DNA of 64,000 nucleotides. Origin: an uncultured Corynebacterium sp. GTDB lineage: Bacteria; Actinomycetota; Actinomycetes; Mycobacteriales; Mycobacteriaceae. How positions within the stretch are numbered: the stretch's first letter is position 1; every line of letters begins with the position of its first letter. A program made the translations under genes and the position numbers. The notes under the pieces were generated by a model. That model was not told the DNA's origin. It made no database searches and worked only from the letters and a program-made list of their open reading frames with translations. The stretch lies in the NCBI GenBank assembly GCA_943914465.1, contig CALUCD010000006.1:124001-188000 (forward strand), given 5' to 3'. Shown here piece after piece: positions 8,850 to 17,161 of this stretch.

Positions 8850-9641
8850 TTACTTGTTGCGTTTCCGGTCCAGGAACGCTTGCATCCGCTCGAATTTCGC
8901 TTCCGATTCGAACAAAACAGCCTGCGCGATGTCATCGACCTGTGGGTGCGCCGACAACGGCATGGCCAGCACGGATTTAGTGATCTGCACCGCTAGCGGA
9001 TCCTGCTTAGCGATGCGCGCGGCGAAGTCGAGCGCCGCATCATACAGTGCCTCGGGCTCAGCAAGTTCGGAGACAAGGCTGTGCGCCTTTGCCTCCTCAC
9101 CGCTCAGTATCCTGCCAGCGAGCAGCATCTCTTTTGCCAGTGGCTCGCCGACGGCGGCGCGCAGGCGCCAGGTGCCGCCGGCGGCCGCCATAATGCCTAA
9201 TCCGGTCTCCGGCTGGCCAAACTTGGCACCTGGGGTGGATACGCGGAAGTCGGCCGCGAGCACGAGTTCAAGGCCACCGCCGAGTGCGTAGCCGTCCACA
9301 GCAGCGATGACTGGCATGGGCAGTTTGGCGATCCGGTCGAAAACGCGATTGTTGATGCCGCGCAGTGCGTCCGCGCGGCGGCGTTCTTTGAGCTGCGCGA
9401 TATCCGCGCCCGAGGCGAACACGCCGTCCGAGCCGATGATGATGGTGACTTTCGGGGTGCGTTCGAGGTAGCCGCAGACCGCGTGCAGCTCATCTACCAT
9501 CGTCTCGTCAATAGCGTTGCGTACCGCCGGGCGCGAAAGCCGCAGGGTGCACAGGTTGTCCGTCTCCTCGACAGAGATCGCGGTGAAATCGGCGAAGCTG
9601 GTGGAGCCGATGGGGCGAGGGGAGTTGGTGAGTTCTGTCAT
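8850..9641 (-). CDS. paaF: 2,3-dehydroadipyl-CoA hydratase PaaF (enoyl-CoA hydratase)
   Basis: This 263-residue crotonase-fold protein has the oxyanion-hole segment FASGADIAQLKER and the catalytic Glu in GQPETGLGIM, followed by AAAGGTWRL. These fit a hydratase acting on an enoyl-CoA, here 2,3-dehydroadipyl-CoA. The ATG at 9641 lies 4 bases after the paaJ stop, with the ribosome binding site (GAGAGGG) inside the paaJ end. An upstream in-frame extension overlaps paaJ and is not used. Confidence 0.9.
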   Translation of the reverse strand: MTELTNSPRPIGSTSFADFTAISVEETDNLCTLRLSRPAVRNAIDETMVDELHAVCGYLERTPKVTIIIGSDGVFASGADIAQLKERRRADALRGINNRVFDRIAKLPMPVIAAVDGYALGGGLELVLAADFRVSTPGAKFGQPETGLGIMAAAGGTWRLRAAVGEPLAKEMLLAGRILSGEEAKAHSLVSELAEPEALYDAALDFAARIAKQDPLAVQITKSVLAMPLSAHPQVDDIAQAVLFESEAKFERMQAFLDRKRNK

Positions 9642-9645
9642 GGCG

Positions 9646-10842
9646 TTAGACCCTCTCAAGTGCGATTGCGGTGCCTTGGCCCACCCCGATGCACATAGTG
9701 GCAATCCCGCGGGTGCCAGCTTCCTGTTCCAAGCGGTTGAGCAAGGTGATGGTGATGCGCGCGCCAGAGGATCCGAGCGGGTGACCGAGCGCGATCGCAC
9801 CGCCCCACAAGTTCACCTTGTCTAAGTCGAGGCCGAGTTCGCGCACCGAGGCGACAGACTGGGTAGCAAAAGCCTCGTTGATTTCGTAGGCATCAACCTC
9901 ATCCGTGCTCCAACCGGTGCGCGCGAGAAGCTTCTGGGTGGCCGGGATTGGGCCGAGGCCCATCACTTCGGGTGCCAGGCCGGCGGCAGCAGAGGCGACC
10001 ACCTTTGCGCGTGCGGCCAAGCCGTACTTGTCAACGGCAGCTTCGCTGGCGACGATGATCGCCGAGGCCCCGTCGTTGAGCGAGGATGAGTTCCCGGCTG
10101 TGACAACCTCGCCGCCTTTGACCACCGGACGCAGCTTGGCCAGTACCTCCATTGTGGTGCCCGCACGGGGACCTTCGTCAGTGTCAACAACGGTGACATT
10201 GCCCTTTCGATCGGTGATTTCGACCGGGACAATCTCGTTGGCAAAACGGCCCTCTTCGATCGCCTTCGACGCCAGCGTTTGGGACCGCACCGCGAACTCG
10301 TCGGCTTCTGCACGCGAAATGTGCTTTACCCGCGCGACCTCCTCGGCTGTCTCGGGCATAGAAAACGTCGTCTTCTCCTGTTGTTGGAAGATCGGGTTGA
10401 CAAACCGCCAGCCGATGGAGGTGTCAAACACCTCGCCAGGCTTAGCAAACGGTTTATCCGGCTTCTCCATCACCCAGGGGGCGCGTGACATGGATTCCAC
10501 GCCGCCGGCGACAACCACGTCGGCCTGGCCGGCTTCAATCATTGCCGCAGCTAGTGAAATCGCCGACATGCCGGAGGCACACAGGCGGTTGACGGTGATA
10601 CCGGGCACTGTGTCAGGGAAACCGGCAAGGAGCCAGGCCATGCGCGCAACGTTGCGGTTTTCTTCGCCGGCACCGTTCGCATTGCCGTAAATCACCTCGT
10701 CTACGGCCTCGGGTGGGAGGCCGGCATCTTCAACTACTGCTTTGATGGTTAACGCCGCGAGGTCGTCCGGCCGGACACTGGCGAGGGCACCACCGTAGCG
10801 CCCGACGGGGGTTCGCTTCCCAGAGACGAGGAATGCGGACAT
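9646..10842 (-). CDS. paaJ: 3-oxoadipyl-CoA / 3-oxo-5,6-dehydrosuberyl-CoA thiolase PaaJ
   Basis: This 398-residue thiolase has all three active-site blocks: Cys in NRLCASGMSAIS near residue 90, His in GGAIALGHPLG, and the second Cys/Gly-rich motif CIGVGQG at the end. It performs both thiolytic cleavages of the paa pathway, releasing acetyl-CoA and finally succinyl-CoA. The ATG at 10842 follows GAAAGGAAAAACCC. It lies between paaG and paaF, in pathway context. A general acetyl-CoA acetyltransferase would look similar, so the name rests on position. Confidence 0.9.
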   Translation of the reverse strand: MSAFLVSGKRTPVGRYGGALASVRPDDLAALTIKAVVEDAGLPPEAVDEVIYGNANGAGEENRNVARMAWLLAGFPDTVPGITVNRLCASGMSAISLAAAMIEAGQADVVVAGGVESMSRAPWVMEKPDKPFAKPGEVFDTSIGWRFVNPIFQQQEKTTFSMPETAEEVARVKHISRAEADEFAVRSQTLASKAIEEGRFANEIVPVEITDRKGNVTVVDTDEGPRAGTTMEVLAKLRPVVKGGEVVTAGNSSSLNDGASAIIVASEAAVDKYGLAARAKVVASAAAGLAPEVMGLGPIPATQKLLARTGWSTDEVDAYEINEAFATQSVASVRELGLDLDKVNLWGGAIALGHPLGSSGARITITLLNRLEQEAGTRGIATMCIGVGQGTAIALERV

Positions 10843-10893
10843 GGGTTTTTCCTTTCTGAAGGTCTGCAAAGGACAGCTCAGCAGATCCGATGG

Positions 10894-11676
10894 CTATTTG
10901 CCGGTGAAGTGGGCTGCACGTTTCTCGTTGAAGGCAGCGAAGCCCTCCAGGTAGTCGGATGAGGAACACAGTTCGCCTTGGGCCACGTTCTCAGCGGCCA
11001 CGGAGTCCCACAACCCGACCTTGGTATCGCGGATGTCGGCAACGAGCTTTTTGCTTGCAAGAAACGCCTGGGTGGCGCCCGATGCAGCACGCTCAACGCG
11101 CTCGCGGGTAAAGGCAACCAGCTCGTCTTCTGGCACAGCACGTGAGAACAGGCCAGCTTGGACTGCCTCCGCACCGGAGATGAGGTCACCGGTGACAATA
11201 AGATCCATCGCCCGGTGGGCGCCGAGGCGTTCAACGAACAGCGCGTGCCCGCCCGAGTCCAGCGTTGCGCCGAGGTTGGCAAACGGGGAGCCAAATACCG
11301 CGTTTTCGGCGACGTAGACGATGTCGGTAGCAATGAGCAGGCCAAGCCCCACACCGAGTGCAGCACCTTGCGCGGCACCAAACGTCGGTGCTGGGAATTG
11401 GCTCATTTGCTTGAGCACTGGGGTGACCTTGTTTGCCAGGTAGTCGGTCGCGTCGTCGTCGCGCGGGTCGAGGCCTTTGATGTTGCGCCCGGCAGAGAAC
11501 CCTTTGCCCTCGCCGCGCAGCAGGAGCGCACGCACGCTACGCTGTGCGGCTTCGGTGTACGCCTCCGCGAGCTCCTTAAGGTCTGGCTCGCCAAGGGCAT
11601 TGCGGGTCTGTGGGCTGTTGAGCACCACTTCTGCCCATTTGGCTGCGTCGTCGCCGTGGATGTGTAGATCGATCAT
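10894..11676 (-). CDS. paaG: 1,2-epoxyphenylacetyl-CoA isomerase PaaG
   Basis: This 260-residue crotonase-fold protein differs from PaaF in having FSAGRNIKGLD as its oxyanion segment and an Asp-containing TLDSGGHALFVERLG. PaaG and related isomerases use Asp where hydratases use Glu. It converts the ring epoxide of phenylacetyl-CoA to the oxepin and also shifts double bonds later in the pathway. The ATG follows CAAGGAACCCCA, and paaE ends 21 bases upstream. Confidence 0.88.
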   Translation of the reverse strand: MIDLHIHGDDAAKWAEVVLNSPQTRNALGEPDLKELAEAYTEAAQRSVRALLLRGEGKGFSAGRNIKGLDPRDDDATDYLANKVTPVLKQMSQFPAPTFGAAQGAALGVGLGLLIATDIVYVAENAVFGSPFANLGATLDSGGHALFVERLGAHRAMDLIVTGDLISGAEAVQAGLFSRAVPEDELVAFTRERVERAASGATQAFLASKKLVADIRDTKVGLWDSVAAENVAQGELCSSSDYLEGFAAFNEKRAAHFTGK

Positions 11677-11697
11677 TGGGGTTCCTTGTCTTGCGGT

Positions 11698-12891
11698 CTA
11701 GGCGTCGAAGTCGACCTTGATGGACTTGCTGGTCGGGCGGGTCTGGCAGGTGAGGATATAGTCGGCCTGCACCTCGTCCGGTTCCAAGGCGTAGTTCTCA
11801 TCCATCTTGTAGTCGCCTTCGACCACCTTCGCGCGGCACGTGCCGCACACGCCGCCCGCGCAGGCGAAGGGGACGTCTGAACGCACGCGCAGTGCGGCGT
11901 TGAGGATCGTCTCCTGCGCTGAGGCAGGGGAGAGCACCTCGCCGGAAAGGCCGTCGAGCTGGAACTCGATGTTGATGTTCTCGCCCTTCGGATCAGCCAC
12001 GACCGGGCGGCCGGCATTACCGCTGGCCGCCTTCTTCGGGTCACCAGTGGTAAAGAGCTCGAAGCGGATTTTCGGCGGATCGACGTCGCGTTTTTCCAGT
12101 TCGTCGCGGCACAGCTGCACCAGTTCGAACGGGCCGCAGAGGAACCACTCGTCTATGGTTTCCACGCCGATGACCTGGTCGAGCAGGGTAGTCAGTTTCT
12201 CTGCGTCGATCCGTCCCGAAAGCAGCGGGTTGATGCGCTGTTCGCGGGTGAGCACGTTATGCACCGCGAAGCGGGTCGGGTGCTTATCTTTCAGGTCACC
12301 GATGCGGTCGGCGAACATCACGTCCCCGCCACCGCGGTTGGAGTAGACCAGCTCCACTTGTGCATCCGGCACGCCGGCAAGCACGGTGTCGGTGATCGCC
12401 ATGATTGGGGTGATGCCGGAGCCAGCGGCGATCGCGGCGATACGCGGATTTTGCACATCGCGCAGATCTTTCTTCACCTCCTGCGCATCGTTGAGGCCGG
12501 TCATGCGAATCTTTGAGGTGAACGCGCCTTGCGGGTTCATCACGTCTATGGTGTCACCTGGCTGTAGCGACTCATTCGCCCAGGTGGAGAACTTGCCGCC
12601 GAAGTCGCGTTTGATTCCCACCCGGATTGTGCCGTCGGTTGGGGCGGCGCAGATTGAGTAGGAGCGACGCACCTCCTCGCCGTCGATCATGGCGCGCAGG
12701 GCGACGTACTGGCCGGGGACGTAGTTGTAGTCATCGCGCAGCTCTTCCGGCACTGCGAACGACACCTCAACCGCATCGTCGGTGAGTTTTTCCACGGAGG
12801 AGACAGTGAGGGTGTTGAACTTCGCCCGCTTCTTCGGCTCGTTTCCGGCGGGGAGCGACGTTGCGTCGTTTTCGGTGTGAGTCGAGGTCAT
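11698..12891 (-). CDS. paaE: Phenylacetyl-CoA epoxidase reductase subunit PaaE
   Basis: This 397-residue reductase contains an FAD domain (YVPGQYVALRA and RSYSICAAP, about 50-70), an NAD domain, and a C-terminal plant-type [2Fe-2S] domain. The iron-sulfur Cys cluster is CAGGVCGTC, with the last Cys in ILTCQTRP. It passes electrons from NAD(P)H to the PaaAC di-iron oxygenase. The ATG overlaps the paaD stop as TAATG, so the two are translationally coupled. Confidence 0.95.
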   Translation of the reverse strand: MTSTHTENDATSLPAGNEPKKRAKFNTLTVSSVEKLTDDAVEVSFAVPEELRDDYNYVPGQYVALRAMIDGEEVRRSYSICAAPTDGTIRVGIKRDFGGKFSTWANESLQPGDTIDVMNPQGAFTSKIRMTGLNDAQEVKKDLRDVQNPRIAAIAAGSGITPIMAITDTVLAGVPDAQVELVYSNRGGGDVMFADRIGDLKDKHPTRFAVHNVLTREQRINPLLSGRIDAEKLTTLLDQVIGVETIDEWFLCGPFELVQLCRDELEKRDVDPPKIRFELFTTGDPKKAASGNAGRPVVADPKGENINIEFQLDGLSGEVLSPASAQETILNAALRVRSDVPFACAGGVCGTCRAKVVEGDYKMDENYALEPDEVQADYILTCQTRPTSKSIKVDFDA

Positions 12892-13433
12892 TAGTGCACC
12901 TTGAAGTAGTCGAAGGGTTCAAAGCAGGAATTGCACGTGAAGAGTGCTTTGCAGGAGGTTGAGCCAAAGCGGCTTACTTCCTGAGTGTCGTTGGATCCGC
13001 AGAGCGGACACACGATCCGGGGAGGCGGAGCAAGGTCGAGCAGGATCGGGCCGGAGGCGCGCTTCGCGTTGCCCTGCGGCGGGGCGATACCGAACTCTTT
13101 CAGCTGGCGCTGACCAGTTTCTGTGATCCAGTCGGTGGTCCAGGCGGGCTGGAGCACGGTTTCTACCCGCACGTCCTTGTAGCCGGCCTTTGCCAGTTCG
13201 CGGCTGATGTCATCTGTGATTTGGCCCATCGCGGGACACCCTGAGTACGTCGGGGTGATGGTCACAACCGCAGTCGTCCCGTCGAAGCCGACTTCACGCA
13301 AAATGCCAAGATCCGCAATCGAGATGACCGGGATCTCCGGATCAGGCACTCTGGCAGCGGTGTCCCACAACTCTGCCTCCCGCGGCATCTCCGGGCGGAG
13401 AGGGTGGTCAGAGTTGATCAGGGGATCGGTCAT
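12891..13433 (-). CDS. paaD: Phenylacetyl-CoA epoxidase assembly protein PaaD
   Basis: This 180-residue protein has an N-terminal DUF59/MIP18-type domain (VPDPEIPVISIADLG, TYSGCPAMGQI) and a C-terminal zinc ribbon with CPLC and CNSC pairs ending in FEPFDYFKVH. PaaD is thought to help iron-sulfur or metal centre assembly of the epoxidase. The ATG at 13433 follows AAGGAGAACATC; the longer frame upstream overlaps paaC and is not used. The stop overlaps the paaE start. Confidence 0.93.
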   Translation of the reverse strand: MTDPLINSDHPLRPEMPREAELWDTAARVPDPEIPVISIADLGILREVGFDGTTAVVTITPTYSGCPAMGQITDDISRELAKAGYKDVRVETVLQPAWTTDWITETGQRQLKEFGIAPPQGNAKRASGPILLDLAPPPRIVCPLCGSNDTQEVSRFGSTSCKALFTCNSCFEPFDYFKVH

Positions 13434-13503
13434 GATGTTCTCCTTCGCGACCGAGTGAGTGGGGTGAGTGGTGTGAGTGTGGTCCGGGGCAGGTGAGCTA
13501 GTG

Positions 13504-14337
13504 CTACCAGGTTGCCCCGGGGTGCTTACGAGCAAACGATTGCATCTCATCGAGGATGTAGCTGCGGTACTCAGAGAAGCGCCCAGTGCGGTTTCCACTC
13601 ATGGCCTGCGGCACGTCCGGGATGCCGATCTCAGCCCGATCCAGCACGGCGGCAATCCGGGTATCGAATTCCTCGCGCAGCGTCGAAGGCAGCACTCCGA
13701 TGCCGGCTTCTGCGGCGTCAACGTGTACCGGAAGGTCTTCAAAAAGCTCACCGACGTACGGCCACATGTAGTAGAAGCCTTCGCTGATGCGGCGGTGCGA
13801 CTCCTCAGTGCCGAGGCCGAGACGCAGTGTCCACTGGTTGGCGTGGTCGACGTGGTACTCGAGTTCCTTGACAGCCTTCGCGGCGATTGCAGCAATGGTG
13901 TCGTCCTGCGACTGCTCCAAAGCGGTGTAGAGGCCGTACATGTAGTAGCTCACAATGAGCTGGCGGGCTATTGTCTGGCCGAAGTCACCGTTTTCCTGCT
14001 CCACGATGGCGGCGGAGCGAAACTCCTCCTCGTCGCGGAAGTAGGCGAGGTCATCTTCGGTCTTGCCCCACGCGCTGCCTGCGTAGGAGTAGAGGAAGCG
14101 GGCGTGGCCAACCAAGTCAAGCGCGATGTTTCCCAGCGCGATGTCCTCTTCCATCTCCGGGGCGCGGGAAATCCACCAGCCGAGACGTTGGGCGAGGATC
14201 AGCGCATCGTCGGCAAGCATGAGCGCGTAGTTCGCTGCCGTCTCACTTGCGACTGCACCGCTGGCGGTAATGTCCTCCGGGGTAATTGCATCACCCTGGG
14301 TCTGTTTGGTGGCGGAATCTTGCGATGCGTAGCTCAC
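13504..14337 (-). CDS. paaC: Phenylacetyl-CoA epoxidase structural subunit PaaC
   Basis: This 277-residue helical ferritin-like protein pairs with PaaA but is not itself the catalytic subunit. Recognisable PaaC blocks include LADDALILAQRLGWWISRAPEMEED in pieces, and EYHVDHANQWTLRLG. The start is GTG at 14337, overlapping the paaB TGA as GTGA, which implies translational coupling. It lies in standard paaABCDE order. Confidence 0.94.
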   Translation of the reverse strand: MSYASQDSATKQTQGDAITPEDITASGAVASETAANYALMLADDALILAQRLGWWISRAPEMEEDIALGNIALDLVGHARFLYSYAGSAWGKTEDDLAYFRDEEEFRSAAIVEQENGDFGQTIARQLIVSYYMYGLYTALEQSQDDTIAAIAAKAVKELEYHVDHANQWTLRLGLGTEESHRRISEGFYYMWPYVGELFEDLPVHVDAAEAGIGVLPSTLREEFDTRIAAVLDRAEIGIPDVPQAMSGNRTGRFSEYRSYILDEMQSFARKHPGATW

Positions 14338-14645
14338 AGGTGCGGCACTCCCTCAGACTTCTCAAAGTAGGTTGCATGCCGGTAAGCCTTGCCGTTCGAC
14401 GACTCGAAGAAGCCCCCCTTGAAGTCAGGGTCGGAGGCGGAAATGTCCTCAGAACGGACAACCCACACGGAGGTGCCCTCATTACGGCGAGTGTACAGGT
14501 CGCGGGCGTTGCGCAACGCCATGGTGTCATCCGGGGCGTGCAGCGAGCCTGCGTGGACGTGGGACAAGCCGCGGTTGGAGCGTACGAATACCTCGTACTG
14601 CGTCCATTCCCGGCGGTTGGTTTGCTCAGCGGTTTGGTCAGTCAT
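14334..14645 (-). CDS. paaB: Phenylacetyl-CoA epoxidase subunit PaaB
   Basis: This 103-residue protein matches PaaB in the block EYEVFVRSNRGLSHVHAGSL in slightly varied form (YEVFVRSNRGLSHVHAGSLH) and in ALRNARDLYTRR and SVWVVRS. PaaB bridges PaaAC heterodimers in the epoxidase complex. It lies 40 bases after paaA and overlaps the paaC start by 4 bases. Confidence 0.94.
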   Translation of the reverse strand: MTDQTAEQTNRREWTQYEVFVRSNRGLSHVHAGSLHAPDDTMALRNARDLYTRRNEGTSVWVVRSEDISASDPDFKGGFFESSNGKAYRHATYFEKSEGVPHL

Positions 14646-14685
14646 GGTCTATCTCCTGGGAAAACTGCGTCTTTCGCTCGGCGAA

Positions 14686-15672
14686 TTAAACGGCGAGGGA
14701 GGTCTGGATCTCAGTTTCGCGTTCGGCATACGCAGCGGCAGCTTCGCGTACCCACGCACCGTCGTTGAACGCTTGGCGCCTGCGCTGCATGCGCTGGGTG
14801 TTCAGTGGTCCAGCACCCTTGATCACTTGTTTGAACTCGCTCCAGTCCAGCTCGCCGTAGTCGTAGTGGCCGCGCTCCTCGTTCCACTTCAGGTCTGGGT
14901 CGTCGAACGACAGGCCAAGAGCTTCGACCTGCGGAACGATCATGTCGACGAAGCGCTGACGAAGCTCATCATTGGAAAAGCGCTTGATATTCCACGCCAT
15001 GGACTGCTTGGAATTCGGGGAGTCATCGTCTGGCGGGCCGAACATCTGCAGGGCCGGGCCGTAGAAGCGGTTGATCGCCTCTTGCGCCATCTGTTTTTGC
15101 TCCGGGGTGCCATGGGAAAGCTCGTACAAAATTTCCCAACCCTGGCGCTGGTGGAATGATTCCTCCTTACAGATGCGCACCATTGCGCGACCATATGGTG
15201 CGTACGAGGCGCGGCACAGCGGTACCTGGTTGCAGATGGCGGCGCCGTCAACAAGCCAACCGATAGCACCAATGTCTGCCCAGGTGCGGGCTGGATAGTT
15301 GAAGATCGAGGAATATTTTGCTGTGCCATTGAGCAGTTGCTGAACGTACTCGTCGCGGGTAATGCCGAGGGTTTCAGCTGCTGAGTAGAGATACAGCCCA
15401 TGGCCTGCCTCGTCTTGCACCTTTGCCATGAGGATTGCCTTGCGTTTGAGTGACGGGGCGCGGGAGATCCAGTTCGCCTCTGGCTGCATACCAATGATCT
15501 CGGAGTGGGCGTGCTGGGAGATCTGACGGGCGAGGGTCTTGCGGTAGGCGGCAGGCATCCAGTCCGTGGGCTCGATGCGGGAGTCCTCAGCGATGATCTC
15601 TTCGAAACGAGCCTTGCCAGCTTCATCATCCTGGGCGTGGGGAGCGGCAATTCTCAAATCGGTGGGGCTCAT
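14686..15672 (-). CDS. paaA: Phenylacetyl-CoA epoxidase catalytic subunit PaaA
   Basis: This 328-residue subunit carries the di-iron centre: Glu58 in HSEIIG, the first ExxH (Glu88-Ala-Gly-His91) and the second ExxH (Glu171-Ser-Phe-His174). It inserts one oxygen atom into the ring of phenylacetyl-CoA. I use the ATG at 15672, which has GGAGGAC at the right distance; an in-frame TTG lies 12 bases upstream. It is first in the nine-gene operon and follows a strong TetR-type palindrome at 15697-15718 and a GlxR-like box at 15731-15746. Confidence 0.96.
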   Translation of the reverse strand: MSPTDLRIAAPHAQDDEAGKARFEEIIAEDSRIEPTDWMPAAYRKTLARQISQHAHSEIIGMQPEANWISRAPSLKRKAILMAKVQDEAGHGLYLYSAAETLGITRDEYVQQLLNGTAKYSSIFNYPARTWADIGAIGWLVDGAAICNQVPLCRASYAPYGRAMVRICKEESFHQRQGWEILYELSHGTPEQKQMAQEAINRFYGPALQMFGPPDDDSPNSKQSMAWNIKRFSNDELRQRFVDMIVPQVEALGLSFDDPDLKWNEERGHYDYGELDWSEFKQVIKGAGPLNTQRMQRRRQAFNDGAWVREAAAAYAERETEIQTSLAV

Positions 15673-15696
15673 GACGTCCTCCAAATTCTTTGATTT

Positions 15697-15718
15697 ACTA
15701 ACCGATCGTTCAGTTAGT
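15697..15718. promoter_or_regulatory. PaaR-type operator upstream of paaA
   Basis: A 22-bp near-perfect palindrome: left arm ACTAACCG, centre ATCGTT, right arm CAGTTAGT; the arms match in 7 of 8 positions. It shares its arms and spacing with the site upstream of paaK at 17087-17108. It ends 24 bases before the paaA ATG, inside the expected promoter. From memory, the TetR repressor PaaR of corynebacteria binds a site of this form. Confidence 0.75.
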
Positions 15719-15730
15719 ATAGGCGTCTTT

Positions 15731-15746
15731 TGTGATCTGCGTCAAT
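15731..15746. promoter_or_regulatory. GlxR (CRP-type) box candidate upstream of paaA
   Basis: The 16 bases TGTGATCTGCGTCAAT match 8 of 10 fixed positions of the corynebacterial GlxR consensus TGTGA-N6-TCACA. The box lies 12 bases upstream of the PaaR-type operator relative to paaA transcription, a good place for a cAMP-dependent activator. Activation of paa genes by GlxR has, as I recall, been reported in C. glutamicum. Confidence 0.45.
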
Positions 15747-15778
15747 CAAAAACAGGAGGATTTTTCCGCTTGTACTGG

Positions 15779-16222
15779 TTAGCCGGTCGGCGGTCGGGAG
15801 GTAGTCCGTGACATCCCTCGGAACTCAGCGATGACGGTGTCGCCGTCATACAGCGTGACATCGGTAAGACCGTTTCGGCCCCATGTTCGCCGTTCCTGTG
15901 CCACCCCACGAATTGTCCTTCCGAGCTTCGCGGGCGCAAGGAAATGAATCTGCACTTGTGATGCCACTGTGGGGGTAGCGGTACGAGAGTTGCAGGCCCC
16001 AGCAAATAGGGAGTCGGCAAAGGTGAAAAGCACCCCACCTTGGGCGACTCCGAACCCGTTGCAGTGTGGTTGTGCAACGACAAACTCTCCTTCGGTCAAC
16101 CCGGGCTCAATTTTTGTGATCCGGCTGCCGAGGAGAGTGAGTGATGCATCTTGCTCGTACATGGCTTTCACGTGATCGAGCTCTGGCGGAATGGAAAGGG
16201 CGGGGTCGAGAGGTTGGTGCAT
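15779..16222 (-). CDS. paaI: PaaI-type acyl-CoA thioesterase
   Basis: This 147-residue hotdog protein has the PaaI-style active-site segment: Asn in CNGFGVAQGGVLF and Asp in FADSLFAGACNS. PaaI hydrolyses stalled hydroxylated phenylacetyl-CoA intermediates and so frees CoA. The ATG follows a GAAAGGAAAATC ribosome binding site. It is divergent from the TetR gene and sits upstream of paaA on the same strand, but with a separate promoter region in between. It is distinct from the YdiI-like protein at 7584. Confidence 0.88.
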   Translation of the reverse strand: MHQPLDPALSIPPELDHVKAMYEQDASLTLLGSRITKIEPGLTEGEFVVAQPHCNGFGVAQGGVLFTFADSLFAGACNSRTATPTVASQVQIHFLAPAKLGRTIRGVAQERRTWGRNGLTDVTLYDGDTVIAEFRGMSRTTSRPPTG

Positions 16223-16379
16223 GATTTTCCTTTCATCTAATCCGGATTGGAAAGATATGGGTCTTAAAAAGGGCGTCCGGATTGTGCATCTCCATCATGA
16301 CGGAAGATGTGGCGCAAATCATCGTCATGTTGGACGGTGTTCTTGCTAGTTTGAAAGCCTGCAGCTCTGGAGGTACTGG

Positions 16380-16988
16380 ATGGCAAAGACTGAGGCAAAG
16401 GCGACGAGCGGCCGGGGTCGACCTGGCTACAGCCGAGATGAAGTTGTCGCAATCGCGGTTGATGAATTCCTCAACCGCGGGTACGACGCAACGTCGATGG
16501 GCATCCTCGCGCAGCGCCTCGGGGTCTCAAAGTCTGCCATTTATTACCACGTTGAATCAAAGGAGCAACTGCTCGAAGAGGCCACGGATCTCGCTCTCGA
16601 TAATCTTCAGCAGGTGGTGGATGGTGCATACGCGATAGACGGAGGAGTCGAAGACAAGCTTCGCTTCTTGATCGACGGTGCAGTGCACGTCTTATGTGAG
16701 CACCAGCCCGAAACTGCGCTATTGCTCCGCTTGCGAGGTAATTCTGAGACTGAGCTTTGTGCGCTCGAGCGCCGGCGTGGGATTACGCGCCAAATGGTTG
16801 AACTCGTTGAGGCAGGGCAGCGAGAAGGGGCGATTCGTGATGATGTTCCAGCGGGTGTTGCTGCACGCTTGATCTTTGGAGCTGTGAACTCAATCGCAGA
16901 TTGGTATAGCCCTGACGGTTACGCCTCGCCGGAAGAGATTTCCAACGCGATGCATAAGTTGGTGTGGTCGGGGATTGCCGCCTCGTAG
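16380..16988 (+). CDS. paaR: TetR-family repressor, probable PaaR
   Basis: This 202-residue regulator has an N-terminal helix-turn-helix (TSMGILAQRLGVSKSAIYYHVESK, quoted in pieces: ILAQRLGVSKSAIYYH near 41-56) and a larger ligand-binding domain typical of TetR proteins. The ATG follows TGGAGGTACTGG. It lies between paaI and paaK, flanked by palindromes on both sides, so it is the natural candidate for the phenylacetyl-CoA-responsive repressor. I see no strong copy of the palindrome upstream of its own start. A hairpin at 17002 ends the gene. Confidence 0.85.
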   Translation: MAKTEAKATSGRGRPGYSRDEVVAIAVDEFLNRGYDATSMGILAQRLGVSKSAIYYHVESKEQLLEEATDLALDNLQQVVDGAYAIDGGVEDKLRFLIDGAVHVLCEHQPETALLLRLRGNSETELCALERRRGITRQMVELVEAGQREGAIRDDVPAGVAARLIFGAVNSIADWYSPDGYASPEEISNAMHKLVWSGIAAS

Positions 16989-17001
16989 GACACGCCCAAG
17001 C

Positions 17002-17035
17002 GGGGGTACACCTACCCCCTAAAAAGAAGTTTTTC
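17002..17035 (+). terminator. Terminator after paaR
   Basis: GGGGGTA (17002-17008), loop of 4, TACCCCC (17013-17019), then a short A-tract and T-tract. It starts 13 bases after the paaR stop, so it should separate paaR transcription from paaK. Confidence 0.6.
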
Positions 17036-17066
17036 CCGTATGTCATGGCATACGTTCAGAGCGGAA

Positions 17067-17082
17067 AGTAACGTGTCTCACA
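17067..17082. promoter_or_regulatory. GlxR (CRP-type) box candidate upstream of paaK
   Basis: AGTAA-CGTGTC-TCACA matches 8 of 10 fixed positions of TGTGA-N6-TCACA. It lies 4 bases upstream of the PaaR-type operator at 17087, the same order as upstream of paaA. Confidence 0.4.
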
Positions 17083-17086
17083 ACAA

Positions 17087-17108
17087 ACTGACCGATTGGT
17101 CGGTAAGT
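17087..17108. promoter_or_regulatory. PaaR-type operator upstream of paaK
   Basis: A 22-bp near-palindrome: left arm ACTGACCG, centre ATTGGT, right arm CGGTAAGT. The arms pair in 7 of 8 positions. It matches the paaA operator in length and arms and ends about 53 bases before the paaK start. Confidence 0.75.
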
Positions 17109-17161
17109 TCGGCGCTGTGTCGCTTGTGCTAGGCGACATTTGAGTGAGAAAGGGAACTAAG

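Noticed and set aside
13477..14370. Long open frame (297 codons) on the plus strand opposite paaC
   Set aside because: It is antisense to a clear paaC gene, has no ribosome binding site, and its residues look like a shadow of the GC-rich coding strand.
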